Below, piece by piece: positions 50,570 through 61,190 of a stretch of DNA of 64,000 nucleotides (within the stretch, counting starts at the first letter, position 1; every line of letters starts with the position of its first letter). Location of the stretch: positions 846,840-910,839 of the forward strand of contig NC_018261.1 of assembly GCF_000227135.1 (NCBI RefSeq), written 5' to 3'. A model generated the notes under the pieces. That model ran no database searches. It saw only the letters and a program-made list of their open reading frames with translations, and was not told the DNA's origin. A program made the position numbers and the translations under genes. This DNA is from Leishmania donovani. Taxonomy: Eukaryota > Euglenozoa > Kinetoplastea > Trypanosomatida > Trypanosomatidae.

Positions 50570-51140
50570 CTCAGCCCCCCAGCTCCCTCCCCCTACAAAT
50601 GGTCCTGTGTCACACGCCCCCCCCCCATTGCGATGGGGCCAGGCAACGCTAGACGCGCGCGCGCCAGCGATGCACCGACTCAGCCTTGCGAGCACGGCTC
50701 CTCTGCCTCGAACTCTGCCTACCCAACCCCGCTCGGCAGGTGGCCTCACAGCCGCTCCCCATCATGCAGGCTGCCATCCCCTGGCGCATCCCCATCAGGG
50801 TAGCCCAGGCGCCCTTCATCCCTATGTGCAGCGTGAGGGTCGGGTAAAGCACGCTCAAACCGCGCCAACACCCTGCCGAATCATATGAAAGGCGTAGACT
50901 TGTTCACTGGCGCCGGTCGCCCCGAGGCCACACCGTCCAGGACTTGAATGCCAACCTCACGGTGGCACTAAATCGCTCTGGCCGCTCCATGCGCCGTAGG
51001 CACCTGGCCGTGGCGCCCCCAGAGAGGGTTCGGCATTTGGCGCGGAGAGGGCGGAGGGGCTGCTTGGCTCCCCCCTCCCCATAGTGTGGCGGTACTGGGC
51101 CCTGAGATAGCCCGCAGCGAGAGGAGTGTCCACCTCGTCA
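50570..51140. mobile_element. SIDER2-like short retroposon
   Basis: A diverged copy of the element at 13450-14015, in the same orientation and with matching blocks in the same order (see that entry for the shared motifs). It lies in the presumed 3' untranslated region of the 759-residue gene. No coding capacity. Exact ends are not determined. Confidence 0.7.
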
Positions 51141-51919
51141 TCGGGGCGTCGGAGAGGTGAAAACGAAAGCGCGCAGAACGAGCATGCTAAGACAGAAAAA
51201 GCACAGCAAAGAAAAGAACGACGATACGGCGGTGCGTGCGCGAAGGTGCAACACCGACACGCGCGCACACACACTCTCTGCCCTTTGCTGAGTTGCTTCT
51301 GCGCCGCCGCAGGGATCATGGGAGCGCGGAAAACACAGGAACAGAGAGAGTAGGATAATCGGGAGCGAGAGCGAGAAGCGTCGACGACACGACGCTCCTG
51401 ACAGCGCCTGTGTCACAGCTAAAATAAAAAGATGCCCACACGAAACCTTCAGGCGCACACGACCAGAGGGCCGCGACACTTTCGTGCTCCGTTGCGCAAG
51501 CGCTTCCGCATCACTGCGTCGACACCGTCAAGACGCGTGAGGCGCGTCGGAGAAGCAGCCACAGGGGGTGAGCGCGGGAGCGCGCCAACGAGGCTGCCTT
51601 TACCCCGTGTCGCTGCCTCACCAGAAGACTTTTGCAGTCCTCCCACGTGCAACAGCAGAAGCAAGGAGAGCGATATAAAAATGCGCAAATAAGATTTGCA
51701 CGCAACCCAGCGAGCACCACTACCCGAGCGCACGCACGCGCAGTTGCGGCATCGCCGCTCGTGCAACAATATCCACAGCGCAGTCCAACGCGTTCACGGA
51801 TTGCAGCGCTGTTGTGCCGTCAAGTACGTGCTCATCATCAGATGGCTATGAAGACCGTTGTAAACTATCCGCGTAAAGTGTTTTGGTCCGCGACGCAGAG
51901 TAACAGACGCTTGCAGGTC

Positions 51920-54199
51920 CTAGAGGATTTCGGCCAGGTCCCCAAAGGCGTACTGGATCAGCGACTCTAGAGTCATCTCCGGTTGACGATGCAGTCCTGC
52001 CTCGACACCGCTGCCGCTGGGTCTCATTGCATCGATAGCAGGAGATGAAGCGGGTGCGGAGGTAGCACTCAAGCTCGCTGGCGAGAAGCGCGCATCTTTC
52101 TCGCTGCTGAAGGAGGCGTCGTCGTCTTCCGTGGCCGTCGCCGAGGCTGGCCGGCGCAGCAGACCACGCACACCGCCTCCCTCTTGGTAAAGGGTGGTCG
52201 AGGAAGCTACTTCAGAGACGCCGCGGTGCAAATCGCCCCCGCCGCGACTGGACCCCCTCACCAAGCTCGGCTGTTCCGGGATAAAGTACTCTTCTGCCAG
52301 CGGAAGAAAGGCACGAATCGCCAGTGGCGTATTGAAGGTGATGCACGGGCCGCGGAATGCGCCCGCAGGGGAAGTTGGCGAGAACAAGAAAGACGATGAC
52401 GTGACAGACACGATGGAGTTGTCACCGCGAAGCGGGGAGGCCGCGTTCGGCCGAACAGATGAGGCGGCGCACGACACCTCCTGATGCTGCAACTGATTCT
52501 CCTGCTCTTGCTGGGCTGATTGGCTGGCGTAGAGTACTCCCACCGCGCGAGGGCACATGTGAGTGCCAGCCGTGGCAGCAGCTGTGCTACCAATCCCTTG
52601 TTGCATCCATGTCGCCGTGCCTTGCCACCGACGGGCACGGCGCGTGCCAGCCGTGTCAAGAAGCTCTCGCGTCACACCGTTGCGCAGCTGACGCAGGACC
52701 TCCATCGAAACCGCCTGAGACGCGAAAAACGCCGCCGACGTCGACGAGGCCCCCGTCGCCAGAGCGGAGAGGCCGCCGGCCCCCACGTAGCTCGGCAGTC
52801 GCGCGCCTTCCAAAACCGCTACGGAGAACATGTCCGCATCCCACGCGTACGCCAGCTCCAGCGCGTCCTCCACCACCGCCTGCGCGGCCGCAGCCAGTGT
52901 AGCGTCCTGCGCGGGGTTCCACAAGAGAACGACGTTGGCACCCCACAGTCGAGTCGTGAACAGAACCCGTAGAACAGGGTGGTTTGCCAAGGGTTGAAAG
53001 CGGTCACGGCAGCTGTGCCCAGCTCCCAGCAGCAGCTCCGGCGCCTTGCAGCTCTGCATCACATCCATCGCGGCGGACTCGGAGCCGATGAAGAGCAGCA
53101 CAGAGTGGCGGGTGTGTGCGAGGCGGAGAAGGTGCTCCTCTGCCGCACTCGAAACAGACGATGCGATGGCGCCAAGCTGAGTGCCGCTGCAGCACCCGAG
53201 ACAGCGCGACAGTGCCGAGACGGGTGAGATATCCAGAATGATGGGTTGAAGGGCTGAATCCTGCGATCGTTTCGATGGGGACCGCGTCCAAGACGCCGCG
53301 GCAGCCGCGGACGCATCGCTGACTTCATTACTCAGCTTGATGGTGCGCACGGGCACCAGACGGACGGGCGAGAACGGAGCGACGGCGGTGTTGCAACGGC
53401 GCGGGTTCGAGGAAGCGACTTTGCGCACCTCGGCGAATCGACTGACGTCGACCTCGGCACGATAGGGGCTGCCGCCGGCACCTGCGCCGTCGCCTCCGTT
53501 TGCCCAGCCAAGCGACTGCTGTTTGCGATTGGCAGCCGCGACGGCATCCGGAGCCGAAGTTGTGAGAAACCGCCAAAACGTCTCTTGCAGCTCCGCCTCC
53601 AGTCGCTGCTCCGCCTCTGCACAGCGGCGCTCAGCAGCATCCAGCTCCTGCTGCTGCTGAAGAACCACTCGCTCTGTGACGGCAGAGTCCACAATCATAT
53701 CCGTCGCTGCATGATTGTCCGTCACCTCAAGCAAGGAGTCTAGCTGGTGCTGGTGGCGTGCGCGGAGCGCGTTCACCATCACCGCGTTCGACTCTACGAG
53801 CGCGGCAAATTGCGCATTGAACTGCAGAAAGAGGTGAGCCGCGGCGCGCAGAAGCTCCACGTTCCGACTCACAAGTGTGAGCAGCCACAAGAGCGACGAG
53901 GATGACAGCGTAGCGGGCACATCGGCGGGTGTGCCGCCCGCGCTGTCCGGTCCTGAGGTCGTTGGACTGACTTGGTCACTGCTGTCTTGCTCGCTGGCAG
54001 TGAAGATGGGGCATGCATCAGTGAGGTGATAGCGAAACGGTGATGCCTCAGAAGTGAAGGCGCACGTGCTTTGACCGACGCCGGCGCGAGCTTGCGCAGA
54101 CGCCTTCGTTGAGCAGGCTAGTTGGGCAGAAGGGACAAGGTAGGTGTCCCACGACGCCACCAGTGCCACCATCGGGTCCACCTCGGCAGGCGCCTCCAT
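51920..54199 (-). CDS. Hypothetical protein with a coiled-coil segment
   Basis: 759 residues, not recognised. After a polar start, about 105-215 is helical and charged, with heptad-like text (QQQQELDAAERRCAEAEQRL), suggesting a coiled coil. About 330-540 looks like a folded domain with alternating hydrophobic strands and helices (for example HSVLLFIGSESAAM and RLWGANVVLLWNP), but no P-loop or other signature is present. The C-terminal third is Ser/Ala-rich, and the protein ends LESLIQYAFGDLAEIL. No signal peptide or membrane segment. One could suspect a degenerate motor or ATPase fold because of the strand pattern, but no motif supports it. Confidence 0.72.
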   Translation of the reverse strand: MEAPAEVDPMVALVASWDTYLVPSAQLACSTKASAQARAGVGQSTCAFTSEASPFRYHLTDACPIFTASEQDSSDQVSPTTSGPDSAGGTPADVPATLSSSSLLWLLTLVSRNVELLRAAAHLFLQFNAQFAALVESNAVMVNALRARHQHQLDSLLEVTDNHAATDMIVDSAVTERVVLQQQQELDAAERRCAEAEQRLEAELQETFWRFLTTSAPDAVAAANRKQQSLGWANGGDGAGAGGSPYRAEVDVSRFAEVRKVASSNPRRCNTAVAPFSPVRLVPVRTIKLSNEVSDASAAAAASWTRSPSKRSQDSALQPIILDISPVSALSRCLGCCSGTQLGAIASSVSSAAEEHLLRLAHTRHSVLLFIGSESAAMDVMQSCKAPELLLGAGHSCRDRFQPLANHPVLRVLFTTRLWGANVVLLWNPAQDATLAAAAQAVVEDALELAYAWDADMFSVAVLEGARLPSYVGAGGLSALATGASSTSAAFFASQAVSMEVLRQLRNGVTRELLDTAGTRRARRWQGTATWMQQGIGSTAAATAGTHMCPRAVGVLYASQSAQQEQENQLQHQEVSCAASSVRPNAASPLRGDNSIVSVTSSSFLFSPTSPAGAFRGPCITFNTPLAIRAFLPLAEEYFIPEQPSLVRGSSRGGGDLHRGVSEVASSTTLYQEGGGVRGLLRRPASATATEDDDASFSSEKDARFSPASLSATSAPASSPAIDAMRPSGSGVEAGLHRQPEMTLESLIQYAFGDLAEIL

Positions 54200-56119
54200 C
54201 CGAAGCGCTGAGGAACGGCAAAGCTAAAAGAGAGGGAGCTGATACAACGCTCGTGGAGCAGCGGCTGTGTGCCGGCACAGCAGAGCGGGTGTATATTGAA
54301 TTTGCCGCCCGTCCTTCCTCTGCTTCTGTGCGCGTGCACGACGCCAAAAAGGAGGAGGGAGAGGCAGACAGACAGACAGACACACAGAGAGAGAGATCGA
54401 GTCGGCTTTCGCGGTGGCAAAGAGACGGCGGTCTATGCGGCGAAGACAAGCATGGGCGTGAGACAGAGGAAGAGTCGAGGTCGTGCAGATCAGCTAGTGG
54501 ACCAAAAAGAGAGGGTGAGGGCGGAGAAAGAAGAGAAGCTAGACAAGGAAGCAGGAAGGCGAATCTAGCTCCGGGACTGTCGTTGATCCGATGGCCATGG
54601 CGTGAAAGCCGGCCGATGTGTTTCCTTTTTCCCTGTCCTTCTTTTTCGCTTCGCTCATTCCCCTCCGTGAGAACGAAGCTAAAATGGAAAAAAAAAAGAA
54701 AACAGCCCTGCAGCATAGCGCTCCATCTTCGCACGTCTCCTCCTCCAAAGGGCAATGGCAAAGGTCGGCAGCGCACAACCTCTCGTCTCTCTCAGGCAAA
54801 TCCGCACTTGAGGAAAGCGCACCGGCGAAATGCTGGCTTGTGACCACTTCTCTCCTCCCGTACGCGCTCCCGATGCTTCGACTCCACGCAGCAGACGGCG
54901 TGCATTGTGGATGAGCAGATAAAATGAGAAGCCCGAGGTGCGTCACGCGCAACGCAGCACCCAACTTCCATGACCGTCTCGCCATCTCAAACCTCTGTTA
55001 GCCGACTCACGCACTTGCCTTGAGGCGACAACAACGACACAGCAAATAAGCTCTCCCAACAGGAAGAAGAGAGCAGAGAACGCATGTGTGCGTGTGCGTG
55101 TGTGTGTGGTGGGAGGGGGGGGGGGCAGAGCTTGATGTCTCTGCCCGAAGTCGCCCCTTTCACACTGGGTATGTGCACGTGGGCATTTGCCTCTCACCAT
55201 CTCTAGGGGACGCTACACATAAGTGCGCCATTCTCTCGGCATGATGGAGAGCGCTGGAGCGAATGCCGTGGAGGGGAGAGCAACGGGAGAGAGTGGAGAG
55301 GAAAAAGAAACAAGAGCACCGCTGTCTCAGAAAAGGAGGCAGAGGTGCCAAGCATGCGCCGTCGCCGTATGCCTGTGTTCTCCTCTTGTTCATGCGTCTT
55401 GGGCGAGAGACAACAAGGTCCAGAGGTGCTGAGAGGAGGGGAGATATACGTATGCAGTGTGCCCACACGATTCACCGACATGACCGAGAGCAAACAAAAA
55501 AAAAGAAAAAAAAAACATGACTCGTCCGTCCGCGAACCAGCGACTGCTGAGGCTGCTGCACTGCCAGTCGGAGAGGTCCCAGGACGGACACGGCGACGGC
55601 GAAGGAGGCGGAACGAAGCGCCACGGGGTGCTCTGAGGACTCGCACAACGAACGAAGAGGGAAAAGGGAATAGCGAAGGGAAGAGCACAATGGACTCATC
55701 AGAACTAGGGCTGAGAGGATACCAAGGACAGTGAAGCGTGAGAGAGTGGAATCAACAGCGAAAAAAGAAAAACACACAACCAACAGCAGTAACGGAAAAG
55801 GGGGAAAAATAAGCAAGACACGTATCAACACCAACAGCACCAGTAAAAGGCACAGCGGCGCACACTCAACAAAGGAGCAAGAACCAGCAATCCTCTTCGA
55901 CGGCTCGTCACACGCAAAACAACAACCAGAAAGCTCAAAAAGAAAGACGAAAGAGGAGGCGAAAACGGAGGACGGTGTCACTGCACGGAGAGGAAGCACT
56001 ATGATGAGATACAGATATATATATATATAACAAGAGGAGGTGGACGCGCCAATCGGGAGAGCAGAGATGGACGGCGCACCCCGGGAGCTTTTGATGTGCA
56101 GCAGAAGCAGTCGCCCGAG
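54200..56119. other. 1.9-kb intergenic region
   Basis: 3' flank of the twinfilin gene and 5' flank of the 759-residue gene. Contains A-rich tracts, a GT run near 55092-55110 and an AT run near 56015-56028. The minus-strand ORFs at 54048-54776, 54539-54985 and 55472-55999 overlap real genes or are pyrimidine-tract translations. No gene seen. Confidence 0.5.
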
Positions 56120-57115
56120 TCAAATGAGCATGCGGTGGCCCTTCGGTGCCCACGAGGTCGGGGGACATGACGGCGATTGATCCTGAGTCTTGCGTGCGCC
56201 AGCGGGCGGGAACGGCTCGAAGGCGCTGCGCACGTCCTCCGCAAGCGTCGCCGGGGTGTCCGTCTCCACCTTGTGCGCAAGCTGGATCTTGTGGCGCAAG
56301 GCCTGCTCACGGAAGGCGGCGGCCGAGGATGCGTACTGAATCTTGATTTTGGGGCTGCAGGTAGGCGGGCACACGTACACCATGACAGCTTCCGCGAGAT
56401 GTGTCTTAGGCGAAGGGTAGCGCAGCAGCACGAAGCGGGGGTCGGCGTCCGTCAGTATGGACTTCACCTGATCGAGGTTACCATTCAGCTGCGCCACAGT
56501 CTTGTCCAGCTGAAGCTGTTCTGCTGCGATCTTGAACGTGGCCACCTCCACCGCGCCGCCTGCAAGCTGCGACAGCACGTCGTCAGCTTCCGTGGTTATT
56601 TGGACGGCCACGCCGGGGAGCACCACCGGCTGCGGTGCCACCTCCATTCGCGCAATCGCGGCGTGATGCCGTTCACTCTCGGTCATCAAGGCCTCCCTCA
56701 CTTTCTTAGACTCGGCCTCGAACAGCGTCGGCAGCAGCTCGCTAACGGAGGAGATCTGAACTGTACGCTTCTGCGCATGTGGCGTCGCCTCCACCACACG
56801 CGACAATCCAGTGGAGTAGAGCATACGATTCTTCGCGCTTGTGGCGTCGCTCACGTAAATGACGACATACTGCGTACTCGGCGCGGTGCGCACCACAATG
56901 TAAGCCGCGGTTGCGCCCTTCGCATCCAGAAGCTTACGCGTCGCGTTCAGGTCATACTCGAATCCGCCATCGCTGGAGCACACTGGCGGCGCCAGCAACT
57001 TGAGCACCTCCTTTTCAATGATGATGGGCACGGCCACCGTGGCAGTGTTGGGCTTGCCCGATTCCTCCAGCGCCGCCTGGACATCCGCTGCGATGCAAAA
57101 GTCGATATGTAGCAT
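56120..57115 (-). CDS. Twinfilin (two ADF-homology domains)
   Basis: 331 residues. Two ADF/cofilin-homology domains at about 2-137 and 168-305. The first contains YVVIYVSDATSAKNRMLYST, the usual strand and Met-Leu-Tyr-Ser signature. The second has FVLLRYPSPKTHLAEAVMVY and KIKIQYASS in the equivalent places. The C-terminal tail ends APKGHRMLI, similar to the basic KPKG...RxLI tail of twinfilins that contacts capping protein and phosphoinositides. Twinfilins sequester ADP-actin monomers and affect filament ends. Twinfilin has been studied in Leishmania. The first ATG gives a standard length. Confidence 0.87.
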   Translation of the reverse strand: MLHIDFCIAADVQAALEESGKPNTATVAVPIIIEKEVLKLLAPPVCSSDGGFEYDLNATRKLLDAKGATAAYIVVRTAPSTQYVVIYVSDATSAKNRMLYSTGLSRVVEATPHAQKRTVQISSVSELLPTLFEAESKKVREALMTESERHHAAIARMEVAPQPVVLPGVAVQITTEADDVLSQLAGGAVEVATFKIAAEQLQLDKTVAQLNGNLDQVKSILTDADPRFVLLRYPSPKTHLAEAVMVYVCPPTCSPKIKIQYASSAAAFREQALRHKIQLAHKVETDTPATLAEDVRSAFEPFPPAGARKTQDQSPSCPPTSWAPKGHRMLI

Positions 57116-57976
57116 GGCGGTGTGTACGTGTGCTGTGATTACAACGAAGTAAAGAGAGTCGGTGAGGAAAGCCTCGATGCTTAGGCCAAAGACAAAAAAA
57201 AACTAAAACTGAACGGGGGCAGGTAGGGGAGGTGACGGTCGAGAAGCCAAAGGCGTAAAGGATTCAGCGCTCAGATGGCAATATCCCACGAGCACAAGAA
57301 TGAAGGGCTGGTACTGCGCACGCGGTAAAAGGTTCACCACCGAAAGAGTGCGAGAAAGCGCAGCAAGGTCGACGAGGGCGTCGGAGTCGGGGAGAGAAGA
57401 GAACCATCGAGAAGAGAGGAGATGGTTGCATGCGTGTTTTTTTTTTGGCGCGCTCCTCGTCGCGCATTGCTGCGGAATCCACGATGCAACAGGGGCGGCG
57501 AGAAGGATGCCGCCTTCATCGTGTGTGCTGGTGTGTGCGTGTGTGCCAGCGCCGCTTCCAGGGATGGAGAGGAGCCGGAGAAAACAAGACACAGACAGAG
57601 CGGGCAAGACGCGACGGCTTGAACGGTGGTGGACGCGTCGCCCCCACTGCTGACGTTGCCGTTTATTTCCGGTCTGCTTTTTTTTTCGCTGAAGAGCCCC
57701 TCAGATAGAATGCACTGCGCTTGACTCCCCTTCCTGCGCCGATGTAGTGCATAGCGTACAGCACAGAGAAGAGACAGCTGGACCTGCCTTGTCCGTCAAA
57801 GAAAGAGAACATGCTGGGGTACACGGGCGTCTGCGCACGGTATGCCACCAGAGCGTCGCTGACATCGCAAGTGCGTGAGACTCTCGCACGCGTCCCTTCT
57901 GTGTTTTCCACGGTCTAGCTCGCCGCGCTCGGTGATGAGTTCTCTTTGTTCCTTTCCTTCCACAGACGCCTTCGCG
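57116..57976. other. Intergenic region
   Basis: 5' flank of twinfilin, with A-rich plus strand at 57186-57206 (pyrimidine on the transcribed sense), and 3' flank of the 616-residue gene. An 82-residue ORF at 57663-57911 begins 65 nt after the upstream stop. Its codon choice is reasonable, but it has no motif and leaves little room for its own splice signals, so it is not called. Confidence 0.5.
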
Positions 57977-59827
57977 TTACAAGAGTCCCTCCGCACGAGC
58001 CACGTCAACGAGCTGCTGCCGCACTGTTGTGATGACATCGCTGAAGGCGTGTGTCGGACCGTACTTCTGCACACAGCTGTCCACCATCCGCTCCAGCGTG
58101 CGGCAGAGGGAGCGGTAGGCCTCTCGCTTCGACTTGTGTGCAAAGACGGGGCTCAAAATCCAGTAACGCACACTCGTGAAATCGACGTTCACAAGGTCGA
58201 ATGTTGGTACAGCGAACCAGCCCTTCGCATCGACAGCCTGCAACTTTGTGATGACGCGAAGAGCCATCCTTTGCACCTCCGCCAAACCACTGGCAGCAAT
58301 GGCGTGCTGGCGCATCAAGCCACACGCGTCCGCCCTCAACGTCGACGCATCGAGAACATCCGCAGACTGCTCGCGAGCGCCAAGCTTCGCCAGAAACGCT
58401 GCTGACCACTTTTGCAGAGAGAGACGCCAGGCGGCCCACAGCCCGCATACGTCACGGAGGGCGGCACCGTTACCGGCCCGGGACTGCTTTGACGTGGCCT
58501 GCGCATGCATCGCGTACTGGTAGAACAGCACCTGCATCTCGAAGAAGAGGCGGCGGAGGCCGATGCAGCCGTACTGGCGGTTCCACGCCCGCACGAGAAT
58601 ATCTTTGAACTCGAGAGTCTCCGCGTCGAGCACGGGCCGGCACGGTCCGGCCGCACTTGCCGAACCACTCGACGCCGCCGCCGCGAGTTTCTCGAGCGCG
58701 GCGAGCCGGCTGATCGGAGACGCCGCCGCTACCCCGAGGAGGTTCCACACGTCCGCGTGGCAGAGGTCAAACAAGCTCCGCAAAGCCAGCGACGTCGTCG
58801 CACCGCCGAGCTGCTCGAGAAGCTGCGAGATGGCGGCGTCGGCCCCCGAGAGTGGTGAAATGCCGAGTAGAGTCCGCTCAAGGACGGAGGACGACGACGA
58901 TGTGATTGCCCCGGCATTCCGCAGCTCTGTGCCTCCACAGTTTAAGGGAGCATTGCTATCACACACAAACTGAGTGGGCCATTGCTCCGCGTGGAGCACG
59001 GACGGCAGCTCCCGCAACATTCTCGCCACATACTCCAAGGACGGCGCCAGAGGCATGTCCACCGTGCCCACACCGTTGACGCTGAAGTCTGCAAAGCTGC
59101 CGAGCAGCATCTGCACGAGAGTACACTCCAGCGCATTCAAGCTACCCTCGATGCACGCTACTGTCGCATCCGCATCAGACCGCAGTTGCTGCCGTATGGA
59201 CTCGGGAACCGCATCTGCCTGCGCCGCTGCCTCGGCTCGCAGCGCCGCATCCTCGAGCTCGAGTTCGAGTGCTTGGAAGCGGCAGTACAGCTCCAGTGTC
59301 GTCACACGCGCAGTCGCCGCAGGAGCTTCGGTGGATAAGGGTAGTGCACCGCCTGCCGCCGCGGTCGCGTCGGCACCCGTATTCGATGGAGACGCCGCGC
59401 GCAGATAATACCCGGAGCTGTCTAGTTGGACAACCCGACAGAGGAGCGACATGGCCTGGCGGAGAGCGGCAAAGCACCATCGATGCTGAGGGGCCAATGC
59501 AGCGCGAGACGGTTCCGCGTGGTTGGCGAAGAGCTGCGCCGGCGTGGAGTGCATCTCCGAATGGCGAGAGAGCCACATTGAGGCAGGTCTGGGTTGGTTG
59601 CCATACTCCATGAAGCGGCAGAGGGCCACACGCTCCGCCGGCAACAGTGGTGTTGCAGGGCTGGTGGCAGTGGGGCTCTGTGCTGCGCCTTTCGCCCCCG
59701 CCGGGCTCCGCGAGCGCTTCCGGGTTGCGGTTGAGGTTGTCGCTGAGTGTGATGGAAGAGGAAAATGAATGAATGGCTTGCCCTCCCCGCCGCGTGCGGG
59801 GTCCTCCGGAAACACTTGCTGCATCAC
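57977..59827 (-). CDS. Hypothetical helical protein
   Basis: 616 residues, not recognised. The first 60 residues are disordered, with a basic patch TRKRSRSP that could be a nuclear localisation signal. The rest alternates Ala/Leu-rich helices (for example FQALELELEDAALRAEAAAQ) with short loops. Near the end comes MVDSCVQKYG and a helical tail that closes with VDVARAEGLL. No catalytic motif, metal site or membrane segment is visible. The strand, uninterrupted length and codon character support a real gene. Starts at the first of two consecutive methionines. Confidence 0.72.
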   Translation of the reverse strand: MMQQVFPEDPARGGEGKPFIHFPLPSHSATTSTATRKRSRSPAGAKGAAQSPTATSPATPLLPAERVALCRFMEYGNQPRPASMWLSRHSEMHSTPAQLFANHAEPSRAALAPQHRWCFAALRQAMSLLCRVVQLDSSGYYLRAASPSNTGADATAAAGGALPLSTEAPAATARVTTLELYCRFQALELELEDAALRAEAAAQADAVPESIRQQLRSDADATVACIEGSLNALECTLVQMLLGSFADFSVNGVGTVDMPLAPSLEYVARMLRELPSVLHAEQWPTQFVCDSNAPLNCGGTELRNAGAITSSSSSVLERTLLGISPLSGADAAISQLLEQLGGATTSLALRSLFDLCHADVWNLLGVAAASPISRLAALEKLAAAASSGSASAAGPCRPVLDAETLEFKDILVRAWNRQYGCIGLRRLFFEMQVLFYQYAMHAQATSKQSRAGNGAALRDVCGLWAAWRLSLQKWSAAFLAKLGAREQSADVLDASTLRADACGLMRQHAIAASGLAEVQRMALRVITKLQAVDAKGWFAVPTFDLVNVDFTSVRYWILSPVFAHKSKREAYRSLCRTLERMVDSCVQKYGPTHAFSDVITTVRQQLVDVARAEGLL

Positions 59828-60938
59828 TCCTGCTACGGTATGCGATGGATGCGCGGCGACAAAAGAAGAAGTTTATTTATCCATGAAGAGCGTGAAGAAA
59901 TAAAAGAGAAGGTATAGGGAGCACCCTCAGCTCCGCCCCCGGTTGGGGACAGAGCATCACGCGAGCACTCCAGCGCGCACGATCGCCTAAAGCGGAGGCG
60001 TACGGCCCTCGGCGCTTTTTGGTCTCAGTGGATCAAGAGCCGCAAAGCTCGAGGCCACAGCCCGCCTGCGTCATCGCACTCTTGTGCCCTCCGCACAGGG
60101 GGCACAAAATCGTGGACACGTCGGTGAAGCGAGAGAGTTCCCAGTATAAGGCATGCGTACTCGTGTGTACCTGAGCCTTCCCACCTCGCGGCGTGCATAA
60201 CAGAGCACTATTGCCTCGCCCCCGCTGTCTCGCTTTTGCGGGAAGGATGAGCGAGCACTTGGATTGTTCAACGTATGCGTGTGTTATCGACCCCTCCGCG
60301 TAAGCATTGCAAGCCACTCATGACACCTTCCATTCGGCAAACGGGCCTAGCAGAGACACCCGCCATGAAGAGCCAACACGCATCCGTCCGCGTGAATACC
60401 ATGGCTTTGCTACTTCATTCTTTCGTTCGGTGGATGCGAGTGCGGGCATGCGCATTCCCGTCATCCTCTTTTCTTTTGCTGCGGAAGGAAACAGTAAGTC
60501 GAGCGGAGCTTTCACGAGCTGTAGAAGGCGCCACCTGGTGCGCCGAATGGTGCAGCAGTTAAACAAAACTCACACGCACACACACACACAGACACAGGCA
60601 AAGTGCCTCTCCGGTTGGTTTGTGTGCTCTGCCGCAAGAGGGTAACATGAGAACGGGGAACCCAACAAACAAAACGATGGGATCGAGGAACTTCAACCCA
60701 CGCCTGAACAGCTCGCATCTGCTTTTACACGCACCCTACACCTGTTTCTGAGAAACCCCTGCCCACACCGTGGTGCTTGGCACGCCACAGCGCATACGGT
60801 GAGGCGCTACATACACAAGAAGCACCCTGTCCACCCATCCACCGCATACACAGCCAAGGCAGCCGCGCGCCACGGCATACGCGCCGAGGAGCAGACGAAA
60901 GAGTTGCGTTGCTTACGAGCTGAACGGATCGACGCCCT
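59828..60938. other. Intergenic region
   Basis: 5' flank of the 616-residue gene (CT-rich tracts on the minus strand near 59859-59925) and 3' flank of bL32m. It includes the doubtful ORF at 60033-60317 and an AC run near 60572-60590. Nothing else recognised. Confidence 0.5.
60033..60317 (-). CDS. Doubtful small ORF with a Cys-rich C-terminus
   Basis: 94-residue ORF between bL32m and the 616-residue gene. Its last 30 residues contain CPLCGGHKSAMTQAGCGLELC, four cysteines arranged like a small zinc ribbon and reminiscent of the CPLC...C...C of the adjacent bL32m. Third codon positions in that part are mostly G or C, as in the real genes. The first two-thirds show no pattern. It could be a genuine short protein, a remnant of a bL32m duplication, or chance. 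Confidence 0.25.
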   Translation of the reverse strand: MACNAYAEGSITHAYVEQSKCSLILPAKARQRGRGNSALLCTPRGGKAQVHTSTHALYWELSRFTDVSTILCPLCGGHKSAMTQAGCGLELCGS

Positions 60939-61190
60939 TTACGGCTTGATTTGACGGCAGTCCTCACGTCGGCACCACTCCCCTTGCTTCTTGGGCTCTG
61001 CGCAGAGAGGGCAAAAGTACCACTCCTCCAGCTTGAGGTAGCGCTCCTTGAAGTGAAGGCCGTACGTCTTGCGACGAAGCTGCATGGGGTTCTTCTTGCG
61101 CTTTGGCGTGCCGCCCTTGCTGCCGAGAAGCACCGGCGTCGCCTGGCCGAGGAGGGCGCTGTAGCAGCGCAGTGTTGTTCGCTGAAGCAT
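60939..61190 (-). CDS. Mitochondrial large-subunit ribosomal protein bL32m
   Basis: 83 residues. Basic KRKKNPMQLRRK near position 29 and the zinc-ribbon CPLCAEPKKQGEWCRREDC (four cysteines) match bacterial-type L32, a component of the large ribosomal subunit that contacts rRNA. The N-terminus MLQRTTLRCYSALLG, Arg-containing and without acids, fits a mitochondrial presequence. Small size is normal for the family. The frame runs 23 codons further upstream through a Cys/Val-rich stretch, but AG acceptors at about 61213-61218 preceded by GT- and T-rich tracts lie in that stretch, so the ATG at 61190 is preferred. Confidence 0.85.
   Translation of the reverse strand: MLQRTTLRCYSALLGQATPVLLGSKGGTPKRKKNPMQLRRKTYGLHFKERYLKLEEWYFCPLCAEPKKQGEWCRREDCRQIKP

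Larger units (their letters stand above)
50153..51919. other. Intergenic region containing a SIDER2-like element
   Basis: 5' flank of the EHD-like gene and 3' flank of the 759-residue gene. Apart from the splice tract and the retroposon described separately, only short unsupported ORFs are seen. Confidence 0.55.

Noticed and set aside
48527..50749. 740-residue version of the EHD-like protein
   Set aside because: The extra 199 N-terminal residues are low-complexity, include a translated pyrimidine tract and match nothing in EHD proteins. The ATG at 50152 gives a normal N-terminus.
54048..54776. 242-residue minus-strand ORF
   Set aside because: It overlaps the start of the 759-residue gene in another frame and mostly translates pyrimidine-rich leader sequence.
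57663..57911. 82-residue ORF after the 616-residue gene
   Set aside because: Codon choice is reasonable, but it begins 65 nt after a stop codon with little room for its own splice signals and has no motif. Conservation in sister species would reopen the case.
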